From assembly GCA_036375895.1 (NCBI GenBank), contig DASVBJ010000217.1:1-6139 (forward strand): DNA of 6,139 nt, in the 5' to 3' direction. The notes beneath the pieces were generated by a model. The model ran no database searches and was not told where the DNA came from. It saw nothing but the letters and a program-made list of their open reading frames with translations. A program made the position numbers and the translations under genes. Every line of letters begins with the position of its first letter. Positions within the stretch are counted from its first letter, which is position 1. Origin of the DNA: DASVBJ01 sp036375895. GTDB lineage: Bacteria > Actinomycetota > Actinomycetes > JACCUZ01. This document shows positions 1 to 5,451 of this stretch, one piece after another.

Positions 1-1
1 G

Positions 2-844
2 GCGGCCGCTGGACGCTCGGACCGTCCGCGGCGCCCGACGCGGGAGCGCGGCCCCGAGCAGGCGGAGAGTGCGCGACACCGGCCGCGGCGCGTCGAGCCC
101 GTGATCCCGGACGATGTCACCGGCCGCGAGCTCGACCGGGCCGTGCGGGCCGAGCTCAGCTCGCTGGCCAAGCTCAACGCCGAGGCGGTGGCCCGGCACC
201 TGGTCATGGCCGGGCGGCTGCTCGACACCGACCCGGAGGCCGCCTACCTGCACGCCAAGGCCGCCCAGGCCCGAGCGGGCCGGGTCGGGGCGGTGCGCGA
301 GGCGGCCGGCCTGGCCGCGTACGCGACCGGACGGTTCGCCGAGGCGCTGTCCGAGCTGCGGGCCGCGCGGCGGATCACCGGGGACGACAGCCTGCTGCCG
401 GTCCTCGCCGACTGCGAGCGCGGGCTCGGGCGGCCGGAGCGGGCCCTGGCGCTGGCCGCGACCCCCGAAGTGAAGGCGCTGCCCGCGGCGGCGCGGGTCG
501 AGATGCTCATCGTCGCCTCCGGCGCGCGGCGCGACCTCGGCCAGGCCGAGGCGGCCGTGCTGGCCCTGCAGGGTCCCCAGCTGCGCCCGGAGGCGCGGCG
601 ACCCTGGTCCGCGCGCCTCTTCTACGCCTACGCGGAGGCCCTGCTGGACGCCGGGCGCCGGGACGAAGCCGCGCAGTGGTTCGGCCACGCGGCCGCGGCG
701 GACACCGCGGGAGAGACCGACGCCGACGAGCGACAGGCCGAGCTGCACGGCATCGTGTTCCTCGAGGAGCCGGCAGACGAGGAGCCGGCAGACGAGGAGC
801 CGCCGGGCGCCGGCCCGGCGGACGGGGAGAGCCCGGCGCGCTAA
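2..844 (+). CDS. TPR-repeat protein with Arg-rich N-terminal region, 5'-partial
   Basis: The frame is open from the left edge to the TAA at 842-844 (280 codons visible), so the gene is probably cut by the window. A GTG at 101 could serve as a start, but it has no Shine-Dalgarno sequence. The 33 codons before it are an Arg/Pro/Glu-rich stretch of the kind that precedes the conserved IPDDVTGRELD motif in actinobacterial relatives, so I prefer an upstream start. After that motif comes an all-helical Ala/Leu-rich region with TPR-like signatures: VREAAGLAAYATGRFAEALS, then ADCERGLGRPERAL, then FYAYAEALLDAGRRDEAAQW, then the FLEEP segment. The tail is acidic and low-complexity, built from a 15-base tandem repeat. 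No catalytic motif, signal peptide or membrane segment is visible. The family has no firm function known to me; TPRs suggest a scaffold, and the basic N-terminus might bind nucleic acid (inference). An SSB-like gene follows on the same strand. Confidence 0.85.
   Translation, partial: AAAGRSDRPRRPTRERGPEQAESARHRPRRVEPVIPDDVTGRELDRAVRAELSSLAKLNAEAVARHLVMAGRLLDTDPEAAYLHAKAAQARAGRVGAVREAAGLAAYATGRFAEALSELRAARRITGDDSLLPVLADCERGLGRPERALALAATPEVKALPAAARVEMLIVASGARRDLGQAEAAVLALQGPQLRPEARRPWSARLFYAYAEALLDAGRRDEAAQWFGHAAAADTAGETDADERQAELHGIVFLEEPADEEPADEEPPGAGPADGESPAR
764..802 (+). repeat. 15-bp in-frame tandem repeat, about 2.6 copies
   Basis: The unit GAGGAGCCGGCAGAC occurs exactly at 764-778 and 779-793, followed by its first nine bases at 794-802. 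It encodes Glu-Glu-Pro-Ala-Asp repeats in the acidic tail of the TPR protein. The copies are identical at DNA level, including synonymous positions, which points to recent slippage or duplication. A length change by whole units would keep the frame. Confidence 0.9.
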
Positions 845-921
845 CCCCCACGATCCCCAGCCTCCGGACCGCCCGACTGGTGCACAGATTCGGTCGCGGC
901 CCGTACTTCGGGCCTGCGGTG

Positions 922-955
922 CCCGACGCTGGTCGGGAGGCGCCCGCACGGGCGC
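922..955 (+). promoter_or_regulatory. Two tandem GC-rich hairpins ahead of the SSB-like gene
   Basis: Two perfect 6-bp stems, each with a 4-base loop, lie two bases apart: CCCGAC (922-927) with GTCGGG (932-937), and GCGCCC (940-945) with GGGCGC (950-955). They sit 78 bases after the TPR gene stop and 9 bases before the Shine-Dalgarno sequence of the next gene. They could terminate transcription from the TPR gene (no T-tract follows) or act as structured leader RNA of the SSB-like gene. The stems are read from sequence; the role is inferred. Confidence 0.4.
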
Positions 956-964
956 GCCGGGACC

Positions 965-971
965 AGGGAGG
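965..971 (+). promoter_or_regulatory. Ribosome binding site that fixes the SSB-like start
   Basis: AGGGAGG lies eight bases before the ATG at 980, a normal spacing. An in-frame GTG at 974 is only two bases away and is therefore an unlikely start. Confidence 0.75.
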
Positions 972-979
972 CGGTGCCG

Positions 980-1354
980 ATGGCGTCGACGGACGGGGAG
1001 GCGGGCGACGTGGCGCACCACAACGAGGTGCGCCTGATCGGGCGGCTGGCCGCGGTGCCGGTGGCGCGCGAGCTGCCGAGCGGAGACCGGCTCCTGCAGT
1101 TCCGCCTGGTGGTGGCCCGGGCGCCGTCGGGACGGTCGGGCGGAGGGGGCCGCCGGGCCCCGACCGTCGACACCCTCGACTGCGCGGCCTGGCGTCGAGA
1201 CGTCCAGCGCACCCTGGGCTCGTCCCAGGTCGGCGACGTGCTCGAGGTCACCGGCGCGCTGCGCCGCCGGTTCTGGCGGACGCCTGGCGGGGCCGCGAGT
1301 CGCAGCGAGGTGGAGGTCGTGCGATTGCGCCGGCGGCTGCGGGCCGCGACCTGA
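980..1354 (+). CDS. Short SSB-like OB-fold protein without the acidic tail
   Basis: The product is 124 residues. Residues 14-49 (HNEVRLIGRLAAVPVARELP, then LLQFRLVVAR) match the first OB-fold strands of bacterial single-stranded-DNA-binding proteins. TVDTLDCAAW (62-71) matches the usual 'DFI.C.AW' region, and VGDVLEVTGALRRRFWR (84-100) matches the 'KG..v.v.G.l..r.w' region. A Gly/Arg-rich loop (about 50-60) separates the strands. The protein ends shortly after the last strand in a basic stretch. The long flexible linker and acidic DDDIPF-type tip of housekeeping SSB, which recruits repair partners, are absent. It is therefore probably an accessory SSB paralogue that binds single-stranded DNA without the normal partner docking; RNA binding is not excluded. 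The ATG at 980 is chosen on RBS spacing. The gene converges on the DUF1015 gene. Confidence 0.85.
   Translation: MASTDGEAGDVAHHNEVRLIGRLAAVPVARELPSGDRLLQFRLVVARAPSGRSGGGGRRAPTVDTLDCAAWRRDVQRTLGSSQVGDVLEVTGALRRRFWRTPGGAASRSEVEVVRLRRRLRAAT
1131..1168 (+). repeat. 10-bp perfect inverted repeat inside the SSB-like gene
   Basis: GACGGTCGGG (1131-1140) is the exact reverse complement of CCCGACCGTC (1159-1168), with an 18-base GC-rich spacer. It encodes the Gly/Arg loop of the SSB-like protein (around residues 51-63). It would form a strong mRNA or single-stranded-DNA hairpin. Function is unknown, and GC-rich coding DNA does produce such repeats by chance. Confidence 0.7.
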
Positions 1355-1389
1355 CCCGGCCGCGGCGCCTCAGGGCCGCGGGTTCGGGT
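1354..1389. terminator. Likely bidirectional terminator between convergent genes
   Basis: The gap between the two convergent stop codons is almost filled by one inverted repeat. CCGCGGC (1360-1366) pairs with GCCGCGG (1375-1381) around an 8-base loop. Outside it ACCCG (1354-1358) pairs with CGGGT (1385-1389) across a small G/GTT internal loop. There is no T-tract on either strand, which is common for hairpin terminators in high-GC actinobacteria. Position and symmetry suit termination of both transcripts. Confidence 0.6.
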
Positions 1390-1391
1390 GG

Positions 1392-2693
1392 TCAGTCCGT
1401 GAGCAGCCGGAGCACCAGACCGGTGCGCGGCTTGGGCCCGAACGACGTCGACTTGCGCGGCATCCGCTCGCCCCCCGCGGCGATGGCCAGCACCTCGTCG
1501 ACGGCGACCGGCCGCAGCAGCACAGCGGTCCCGCCGCTGCGCTCGGCCCGGCGCAGGGCGCCCGCGGCGTCGTGGACGTAGGCCGTGCGCGGGCTGCCGT
1601 CCTCGATACCCCACAGCCGCTCCAGCAGCAGCGCGTGCAGCACGCTCGCGTCGAGGCCCTGCCACAGGGCGGAGTGCATCGGCGGCAGCGCGTGCGACAC
1701 CGCGTGCGGCGCCGGGTCGTGCAGCAGGGCGAACGACGACCGGCCGTCGGCCACGAGAAAGGGGTGCCGGCCGGGCGCGTCCCGCAGCGCGGCGAGGGCC
1801 GCGTCCGGCGAGTCGCCGACCCGCCGCACCTCGAAGACCGGCTGCGCCCGCCGGAGCGCCTCGTCGAAGGGCAGGCCCTCCACCACCCGATGGATGGCCT
1901 GCACCGTGAGCGGGTAGGCGCGCGAGTCGACGAGCAGCGCCAACCCGTGGTCCCACGGCCCGGGCCCGGCCCCGTCCGCGCGCCGTTCCGCCTGCAGCCT
2001 GCGGTAGGTCGCGTACCGGTGGTGGCCGTCGGCGATGAGCGCCTGGCGCGGGGCCAGGTCGGCCGCCACCGCCTCCTGCAAGTCGGCGTCCTCGAGCGCC
2101 CAGAGCCGGTGGGTGAGCCCGTCCTCGGTGACCGTCTCGACGAGTGGGGGCGTCGCCGCGACACCGTCGATGACCTCCACGGTGCGCCCGCCGCCGTCGT
2201 ACACCAGCAGGATCGGCTCGAGGTTGGCCTCCGTCGCCCGCATCAGCTCGAGGCGGTCGGCCAGCGGGCCGGGCATGACGTCCTCGTGCGGCAGCACGAC
2301 CCGCTCCACCGGGTCGCGCAGCTCGATCGCGGCCAGCAGCCCTCGTTGCAGCAGTCCCGGAGCCGACTGCTCGTAGACATAGATCGCGGGCGTGCCGTCG
2401 CGCCGCAGCGTCCCGTCCTCGAGCCAGCGCCGGAGGCGGACCGCGGCGTGCTGGTAGCGACCTCGGCCGTCCGCGTCGTCGTCGCGTGGCAGGATCAAAC
2501 GGACCACGTTGTGGGGGTCGAGCTGCTCGAGGTGGGCGGCACCGTCGGCGTCGATCACGTCGTACGGCGGGCTCGTCACCGCGGCAAGGTCCGACACCCG
2601 GGCCGGGTCGAAGCGGACACCGCGGAAGGGCGTCACCACGAGCGGCCGACGTGGACGGTCGCCCGACGGCGCGGTGTCGTGGGGCACGGGCAT
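1392..2693 (-). CDS. DUF1015 (COG4198) family protein
   Basis: The product is 433 residues. It belongs to the DUF1015 family by its ordered motifs: TPFRGVRFD (21-29), SPPYDVI (41-47), LDPHNVVRLILP (58-69), IYVYEQS (104-110), ADGHHRYATY (221-230), and a C-terminal MPRKSTSFGPKPRTGL (411-426). The ADGHHRY block, with paired histidines next to an aspartate, is the family hallmark and looks like a metal or active-site motif, but the reaction is not known to me. In some Firmicutes, relatives sit beside serine-biosynthesis genes; no such neighbour is seen here. It is cytosolic, with no signal peptide or membrane segment. The frame stays open upstream to about 3197, but homology begins just after 2693. 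An alternative ATG at 2702 would add three residues. Neither start has a Shine-Dalgarno sequence, and a -10-like TACGAT seven bases upstream favours a leaderless start at 2693. Confidence 0.93.
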   Translation of the reverse strand: MPVPHDTAPSGDRPRRPLVVTPFRGVRFDPARVSDLAAVTSPPYDVIDADGAAHLEQLDPHNVVRLILPRDDDADGRGRYQHAAVRLRRWLEDGTLRRDGTPAIYVYEQSAPGLLQRGLLAAIELRDPVERVVLPHEDVMPGPLADRLELMRATEANLEPILLVYDGGGRTVEVIDGVAATPPLVETVTEDGLTHRLWALEDADLQEAVAADLAPRQALIADGHHRYATYRRLQAERRADGAGPGPWDHGLALLVDSRAYPLTVQAIHRVVEGLPFDEALRRAQPVFEVRRVGDSPDAALAALRDAPGRHPFLVADGRSSFALLHDPAPHAVSHALPPMHSALWQGLDASVLHALLLERLWGIEDGSPRTAYVHDAAGALRRAERSGGTAVLLRPVAVDEVLAIAAGGERMPRKSTSFGPKPRTGLVLRLLTD

Positions 2694-2700
2694 GGCGGGC

Positions 2701-2706
2701 ATCGTA
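2701..2706 (-). promoter_or_regulatory. Candidate -10 element for a leaderless DUF1015 transcript
   Basis: Read on the minus strand, TACGAT fits the actinobacterial TANNNT -10 consensus. It is followed by seven bases and then the ATG at 2693, the geometry expected if transcription begins at or next to the A of the start codon. The minus-strand sequence upstream is C/T-rich and has no purine-rich ribosome binding site. No clear -35 is visible. Confidence 0.45.
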
Positions 2707-2717
2707 CGGGGGAGGCG

Positions 2718-2724
2718 AAGGAGG
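2718..2724 (+). promoter_or_regulatory. Strong ribosome binding site for the small TPR gene
   Basis: AAGGAGG lies eight bases before the GTG at 2733 and settles that start. It falls in the 39-base divergent gap, so any promoter for the TPR-HAD pair must lie in or very near the 5' end of the opposing DUF1015 gene. Confidence 0.8.
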
Positions 2725-2732
2725 ACTGAGAC

Positions 2733-3146
2733 GTGGCGGAGCGCTCTGACCCGGGCGGGCGGCCCGCGGGCGAGGTCTACGACTGGTACGTCCGCGCGCT
2801 GGCCCTGCTCGACGGCGGCAACCCGGCGGCCGCCGCGTCGCTGCTCTCGCACGCCCGCGCGCAGGAACCGACCTCGGCGAGCGTGCTGGAGGCGCTGGCC
2901 CGCGCGCTCTTCGACGCCGGCCGCTACGAGGCGGCGGCCCGTCACTTTGCCGAGCTGGTCGAGCGGCAGCCCGACAACGACTACGCCCGGTTCGGGCTCG
3001 GCCTGGCCCGGATGCGCCTCGGCGACCACGCCGGCGCCGTCGAGCACCTCCGGGTGGCCACCGTGATGCGGCCCGAGCAGAGTGACTACCAACGGGCCCT
3101 GCGCGACGCCCGCGCCACTCTGCGCTTCCGTGAGCAGGCGCCGTGA
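2733..3146 (+). CDS. Small TPR protein coupled to the HAD hydrolase
   Basis: The product is 137 residues and consists almost wholly of about three TPR units: roughly 15-48 (VYDWYVRALALLDGGNPAAA), 49-82 (ALARALFDAGRYEAAARHF), and 83-116 (ARFGLGLARMRLGDHAGAVE). A short basic helix follows. The G-Y/H-A spacing of canonical TPR helices is clear. There is no signal peptide, membrane segment or enzymatic motif, so a cytosolic protein-interaction adaptor is the likely role (inference). GTG start with a strong AAGGAGG. The stop overlaps the GTG of the next gene by GTGA, implying translational coupling with the HAD phosphatase. This small TPR and HAD pairing is common in actinobacteria, but I know of no established joint function. 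Confidence 0.9.
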   Translation: MAERSDPGGRPAGEVYDWYVRALALLDGGNPAAAASLLSHARAQEPTSASVLEALARALFDAGRYEAAARHFAELVERQPDNDYARFGLGLARMRLGDHAGAVEHLRVATVMRPEQSDYQRALRDARATLRFREQAP

Positions 3147-4153
3147 GCGAGCTGGGGCACTCGGACCAGCCGCTCGCAAGTCGCCACGACACCGCACTGG
3201 TCGACCTGGACGGCGTGGTGTACGTCGGGCCGGACCCCGTGCCGGGCGCCATCGAGGGGCTGGCCGCCGCGCGGGACAAGGGGATGCGGGTGGCGTTCGT
3301 CACCAACAACGCCTCCCGGACGCCCGACGCGGTCGCCGCCCACCTGCGCGACCTGGGGCTGCCGGCCACGGCCGAGGATGTCGTGACGTCCGCGCAGGCG
3401 GCGGCCCGGATGGTCGCCGAGCGGGTCGCCGCCGGGTCGGCGGTCCTGGTCGTCGGCGGAGAGGGGCTGGAGGTCGCCCTCGCCGAGCACGGGCTGCGCG
3501 CGGTGCGGTCGGCCGACGACGAGCCGGCCGCCGTCGTGCAGGGCTTCGCGAAGGACGTCGGCTGGGTCCAGCTCGCCGAGGGTGCGCTGACCGTCGCCCG
3601 CGGGGTGCCCTGGATCGCCTCGAACCTCGACCGGACGCTCCCCACCGCACGCGGCCTCGCGCCCGGCAACGGCGCTCTCGTCGACGCCATCACGGCCGCC
3701 ACGGGGGCCAGACCGGAGGTCGCGGGAAAGCCCGAGCTGCCGCTGCACCAGGAGGCGGTGCGCCGCACCGGCTCGCGCAGCCCGCTGGTGGTGGGCGACC
3801 GGCTCGACACGGACATCGAGGGCGCCAACCGCGCCGGAGTGCCGGCGCTGTTGGTGCTGACCGGGGTGACGTCGCCGGCCGAGCTGCTGGTCGCGCCGCC
3901 GCAGCTGCGCCCGACGTACGTCTGCGAGGACCTCGGCACCGGCCTGGTCGCGCCGCACCCGGCGGTCGTCGCGCAGGAAGGTGGGTGGAGCTGTCGGGGC
4001 TGGGGAGCGGCCTGTCGGGACGGACACCTCCGGCTGACCGGGTCCGGCGAGCGCATCGACGCACTGCGCGCACTGTGTGTCGCAGCATGGGAGGAGCCGG
4101 CGGGCTGCGCAGGAGCGGCTGCGGCGGAGGTGCTCGGGCGCCTCGGCTGGTGA
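3143..4153 (+). CDS. NagD-like HAD-IIA phosphatase with C-terminal extension
   Basis: The product is 336 residues and all HAD motifs are present. Motif I is DLDGVVY (21-27, nucleophile Asp21 and acid/base Asp23). Motif II is VTNNAS (53-58). The motif III lysine is in GKPE (Lys196). Motif IV is GDRLDTD (218-224), which supplies the Mg2+ ligands. The capping region between motifs II and III, and the DLDGV-Y and VTNN signatures, place it in subfamily IIA (NagD/AraL/PGP type), a Mg-dependent phosphatase of small phosphorylated metabolites; the substrate is unknown. The core of such proteins is about 260 residues. Here about 70 more follow, containing GGWSCRGWGAACRDG and a helical VAAWEE segment, an extension also seen in actinobacterial relatives. 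Its four cysteines (284, 291, 312, 322) are notable. The GTG start overlaps the TPR stop, so it is translationally coupled. Confidence 0.93.
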   Translation: MSELGHSDQPLASRHDTALVDLDGVVYVGPDPVPGAIEGLAAARDKGMRVAFVTNNASRTPDAVAAHLRDLGLPATAEDVVTSAQAAARMVAERVAAGSAVLVVGGEGLEVALAEHGLRAVRSADDEPAAVVQGFAKDVGWVQLAEGALTVARGVPWIASNLDRTLPTARGLAPGNGALVDAITAATGARPEVAGKPELPLHQEAVRRTGSRSPLVVGDRLDTDIEGANRAGVPALLVLTGVTSPAELLVAPPQLRPTYVCEDLGTGLVAPHPAVVAQEGGWSCRGWGAACRDGHLRLTGSGERIDALRALCVAAWEEPAGCAGAAAAEVLGRLGW

Positions 4154-4188
4154 GGGGTAAGCGAATCGGGAAGCCCAGCGCACCCTCA
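4151..4188 (+). terminator. Possible terminator hairpin at the end of the HAD gene
   Basis: TGAGGG (4151-4156, including the HAD stop codon) can pair with CCCTCA (4183-4188). Inside the 26-base loop GGG (4168-4170) can pair with CCC (4174-4176). No T-tract follows, so this is a weak candidate, supported mainly by its position. Confidence 0.3.
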
Positions 4189-4227
4189 TACCGACGAGCG
4201 AGCGACTAGAGTCCGCCTGAAACTCGG

Positions 4228-4302
4228 TCAGAAATCCTCCGGACGGATTCCCAGCGCCGCCAGCGTCTTCTGGCGCGCTTCCTCCGGAAGCCACTCCTTG
4301 TG
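4228..4302 (-). pseudogene. Possible 24-codon C-terminal remnant of an unknown gene
   Basis: On the minus strand a 24-residue frame ends in TGA at 4230-4228 and reads HKEWLPEEARQKT then LAALGIRPEDF, which has the composition of a genuine protein C-terminus. It is blocked upstream by a TGA and has no start codon. I cannot assign a family. It may be the tail of a deleted gene downstream of the RibD-C gene, or chance. Confidence 0.25.
4254..4278. terminator. Bulged GC hairpin between convergent genes
   Basis: CGCCAG (4258-4263) pairs with CTGGCG (4270-4275) around a 6-base loop. The stem extends by three pairs, GCG (4254-4256) with CGC (4276-4278), if C4257 is bulged out. It lies between the convergent HAD and RibD-C genes, so termination is plausible, but there is no T-tract and it overlaps the possible coding remnant. 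Confidence 0.3.
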
Positions 4303-4346
4303 TCACCGGGCGGCAGTGGACTTCTTCGCCTACGCGCTCAGATCGG

Positions 4347-4928
4347 TCAACGGTGGACCCGATAGCGCAGGTGAAGCACCCGGTTGCCCTGAATCACCAC
4401 GTCAGGATCCTCCAACAGGTGCTGCGCGTGGACCGACCCGAAGTAGCGCTTGCCGGACCCGAACACGACGGGTACGACGTCCATGCGCACCTCGTCGACC
4501 AGGCCCGCGGCAAGCACCTGGCCACCGACGTCGCCAGCAGCGACCTCGACGATGCGGTCACCCGCAAGCTCCTGCGCCTTGGCCACGGCTGCCTCGACGC
4601 CGTCGACGAAGTAAAACGGCGCCTCGGGGTCCCAGCCCTCGGGCTTCGGTCGGTGCGTCACGACGACCACGTGGTCGATCCCGCCCGGAGGCTTCCCGTC
4701 CCAGCCGTCCGTCATGTCGAAGACGTGGCGGCCGACCACGGTCGCCCCGATCTGGTCCCAGTACGGCCGGGTGTAGTCGTAGGACGTCTGCGACACCTTC
4801 ACCTCGCCGCTCTCGTCCAACGGCACGTCACCGCCGGACAACCAGTCGAACAGCGGTCCCGGCTGGTCGTGCTCGTCCGCGACGAAGCCGTCCACCGACA
4901 CCGAGCTGTACATGACCACCTTGCCCAC
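4347..4928 (-). CDS. RibD C-terminal / dihydrofolate reductase-like protein
   Basis: The product is 193 residues, the usual length for the stand-alone RibD-C family. The N-terminus VVMYSSVSVDGFVADE (4-19) is the strand and 'S-DGf-a' motif of this fold. Next come TVVGRHVFD (63-71) with the nucleotide-binding VGR, WDGKPP (76-81), VVVVTHRP (87-94), AAGDVGGQVLAAGLVDEVR (130-148) and VVPVVFGSGKRYFG (151-164). Family members resemble the NADPH-dependent pyrimidine reductase of riboflavin synthesis and DHFR. These stand-alone copies mostly have no defined substrate, so it should not be called folA or ribD. GTG start at 4928, chosen because AAAGGAGAG precedes it and homology begins there; the frame runs open to about 5234 without matching the family. 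Upstream on the same strand is a decayed AraC-type regulator, probably once its partner. Confidence 0.92.
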   Translation of the reverse strand: MGKVVMYSSVSVDGFVADEHDQPGPLFDWLSGGDVPLDESGEVKVSQTSYDYTRPYWDQIGATVVGRHVFDMTDGWDGKPPGGIDHVVVVTHRPKPEGWDPEAPFYFVDGVEAAVAKAQELAGDRIVEVAAGDVGGQVLAAGLVDEVRMDVVPVVFGSGKRYFGSVHAQHLLEDPDVVIQGNRVLHLRYRVHR

Positions 4929-4932
4929 GAGG

Positions 4933-4941
4933 CTCTCCTTT
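4933..4941 (-). promoter_or_regulatory. Ribosome binding site for the RibD-C gene
   Basis: On the minus strand AAAGGAGAG places its AGGAG six bases before the GTG at 4928. It fixes the start in an otherwise much longer open frame. Confidence 0.75.
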
Positions 4942-4956
4942 GCTTGGAGTGCCCCG

Positions 4957-4962
4957 AAACTA
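4957..4962 (-). promoter_or_regulatory. Weak candidate -10 element for the RibD-C gene
   Basis: TAGTTT on the minus strand fits TANNNT and lies 28 bases before the GTG at 4928, in the 65-base gap after the AraC remnant. No convincing -35 is seen. It is worth noting because the decayed upstream gene leaves open how the RibD-C gene is transcribed. Confidence 0.25.
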
Positions 4963-4993
4963 GCGTGTCGTGAGCTGTCGCTCTTGTGAGAAA

Positions 4994-5200
4994 TCAATCG
5001 GCCGGCAGCGGCCAGCCGTCCAGCGCGTGGCCGGGATGTTCGCGCAGGAACCGCCCCCGGACTTCGACGTACCGGGTCGGCGTGAGCCCGGTGAACGCCC
5101 GGAACTCGCGGCCGAACTGGGCCTGGTCGAAGTAGCCTGCGCCACCGGCGAGGTCGCCCCAGTCGATCGGTCCGGCGGGGTTGATCGAGAACACGGTCCG
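4994..5200 (-). pseudogene. Truncated AraC-family regulator (C-terminal HTH remnant)
   Basis: About 68 codons on the minus strand match the extreme C-terminus of AraC/XylS regulators. DWGDLAGGAGYFDQAQFGRE is the helix leading into and entering the second helix-turn-helix, FRAFTGLTPTRYV is the hallmark end of that motif, and the tail REHPGHALDGWPLPAD is typical of one actinobacterial AraC subgroup. The TGA is at 4994-4996. An intact relative would be about 250-300 residues with an N-terminal sensor domain and two HTHs; here the sensor, the first HTH and the linking helix are missing. The same frame stays open to about 5434, but the sequence above about 5200 reads as Arg-rich noise. A GTG at 5194 could start a 66-residue peptide, without a good ribosome binding site. 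It sits 65 bases upstream of the RibD-C gene on the same strand. A working half-repressor cannot be excluded, but a pseudogene is far likelier. Confidence 0.75.
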
Positions 5201-5451
5201 TCCGCCGTGGCCAGCCGGTCTCGCAGCTAAGCAATGGCGGGCCGGCCCCTCGGGAGGACGTTCACAACGCCAGACCAGAAGACGCTCAACGCCTTCCGAG
5301 GCTGCGGTACGTGCGGTGCTGCGTGCGCTCGATCCTGATTCGCGGCGCGAGTGCCTGCGCCGGTAGTTTGCCGGTTCAGCAGCGATGAGTTTCGCGGTGG
5401 TCCCAGGTCTATACGTCGGACCGCTCCGTCGCACTCGAATCGAGAGGCATC
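5201..5451. other. Intergenic stretch with no recognisable gene
   Basis: I translated both strands here and found no family motif. Several frames are open only because of GC content. It separates the broken end of the AraC remnant from the peptidase E-like gene and must contain the latter's promoter and the deletion junction that removed the AraC 5' part. A TATACG at 5410-5415 is a possible -10 for the peptidase gene, without a clear -35. Confidence 0.5.

Noticed and set aside
974..979. GTG at 974 as the start of the SSB-like gene
   Set aside because: It is only two bases from the AGGGAGG ribosome binding site, whereas the ATG at 980 has ideal spacing.
1572..2729. A 385-codon plus-strand frame opposite the DUF1015 gene
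   Set aside because: It is a mirror frame of a gene with conserved DUF1015 motifs and shows no recognisable domain of its own.
841..4056. A 1071-codon open frame on the minus strand crossing several genes
   Set aside because: It is antisense or out of frame to four well-supported genes and is Arg/Ala/Pro/Ser-rich with no family motif. Long empty frames are expected in very GC-rich DNA.
3086..4306. A 406-codon minus-strand frame opposite the HAD gene
   Set aside because: Its residues read as low-complexity Arg/Gly/His sequence, while the plus strand carries all HAD motifs in order.
4263..5285. A 12-base inverted match, AGCGTCTTCTGG, at about 4263-4274 (+) and 5274-5285 (-), flanking the RibD-C/AraC region
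   Set aside because: It looked like possible ends of a mobile element, but similarity stops at the 12 bases. No transposase or target duplication is present, and one or two such matches are expected by chance in a window this size.
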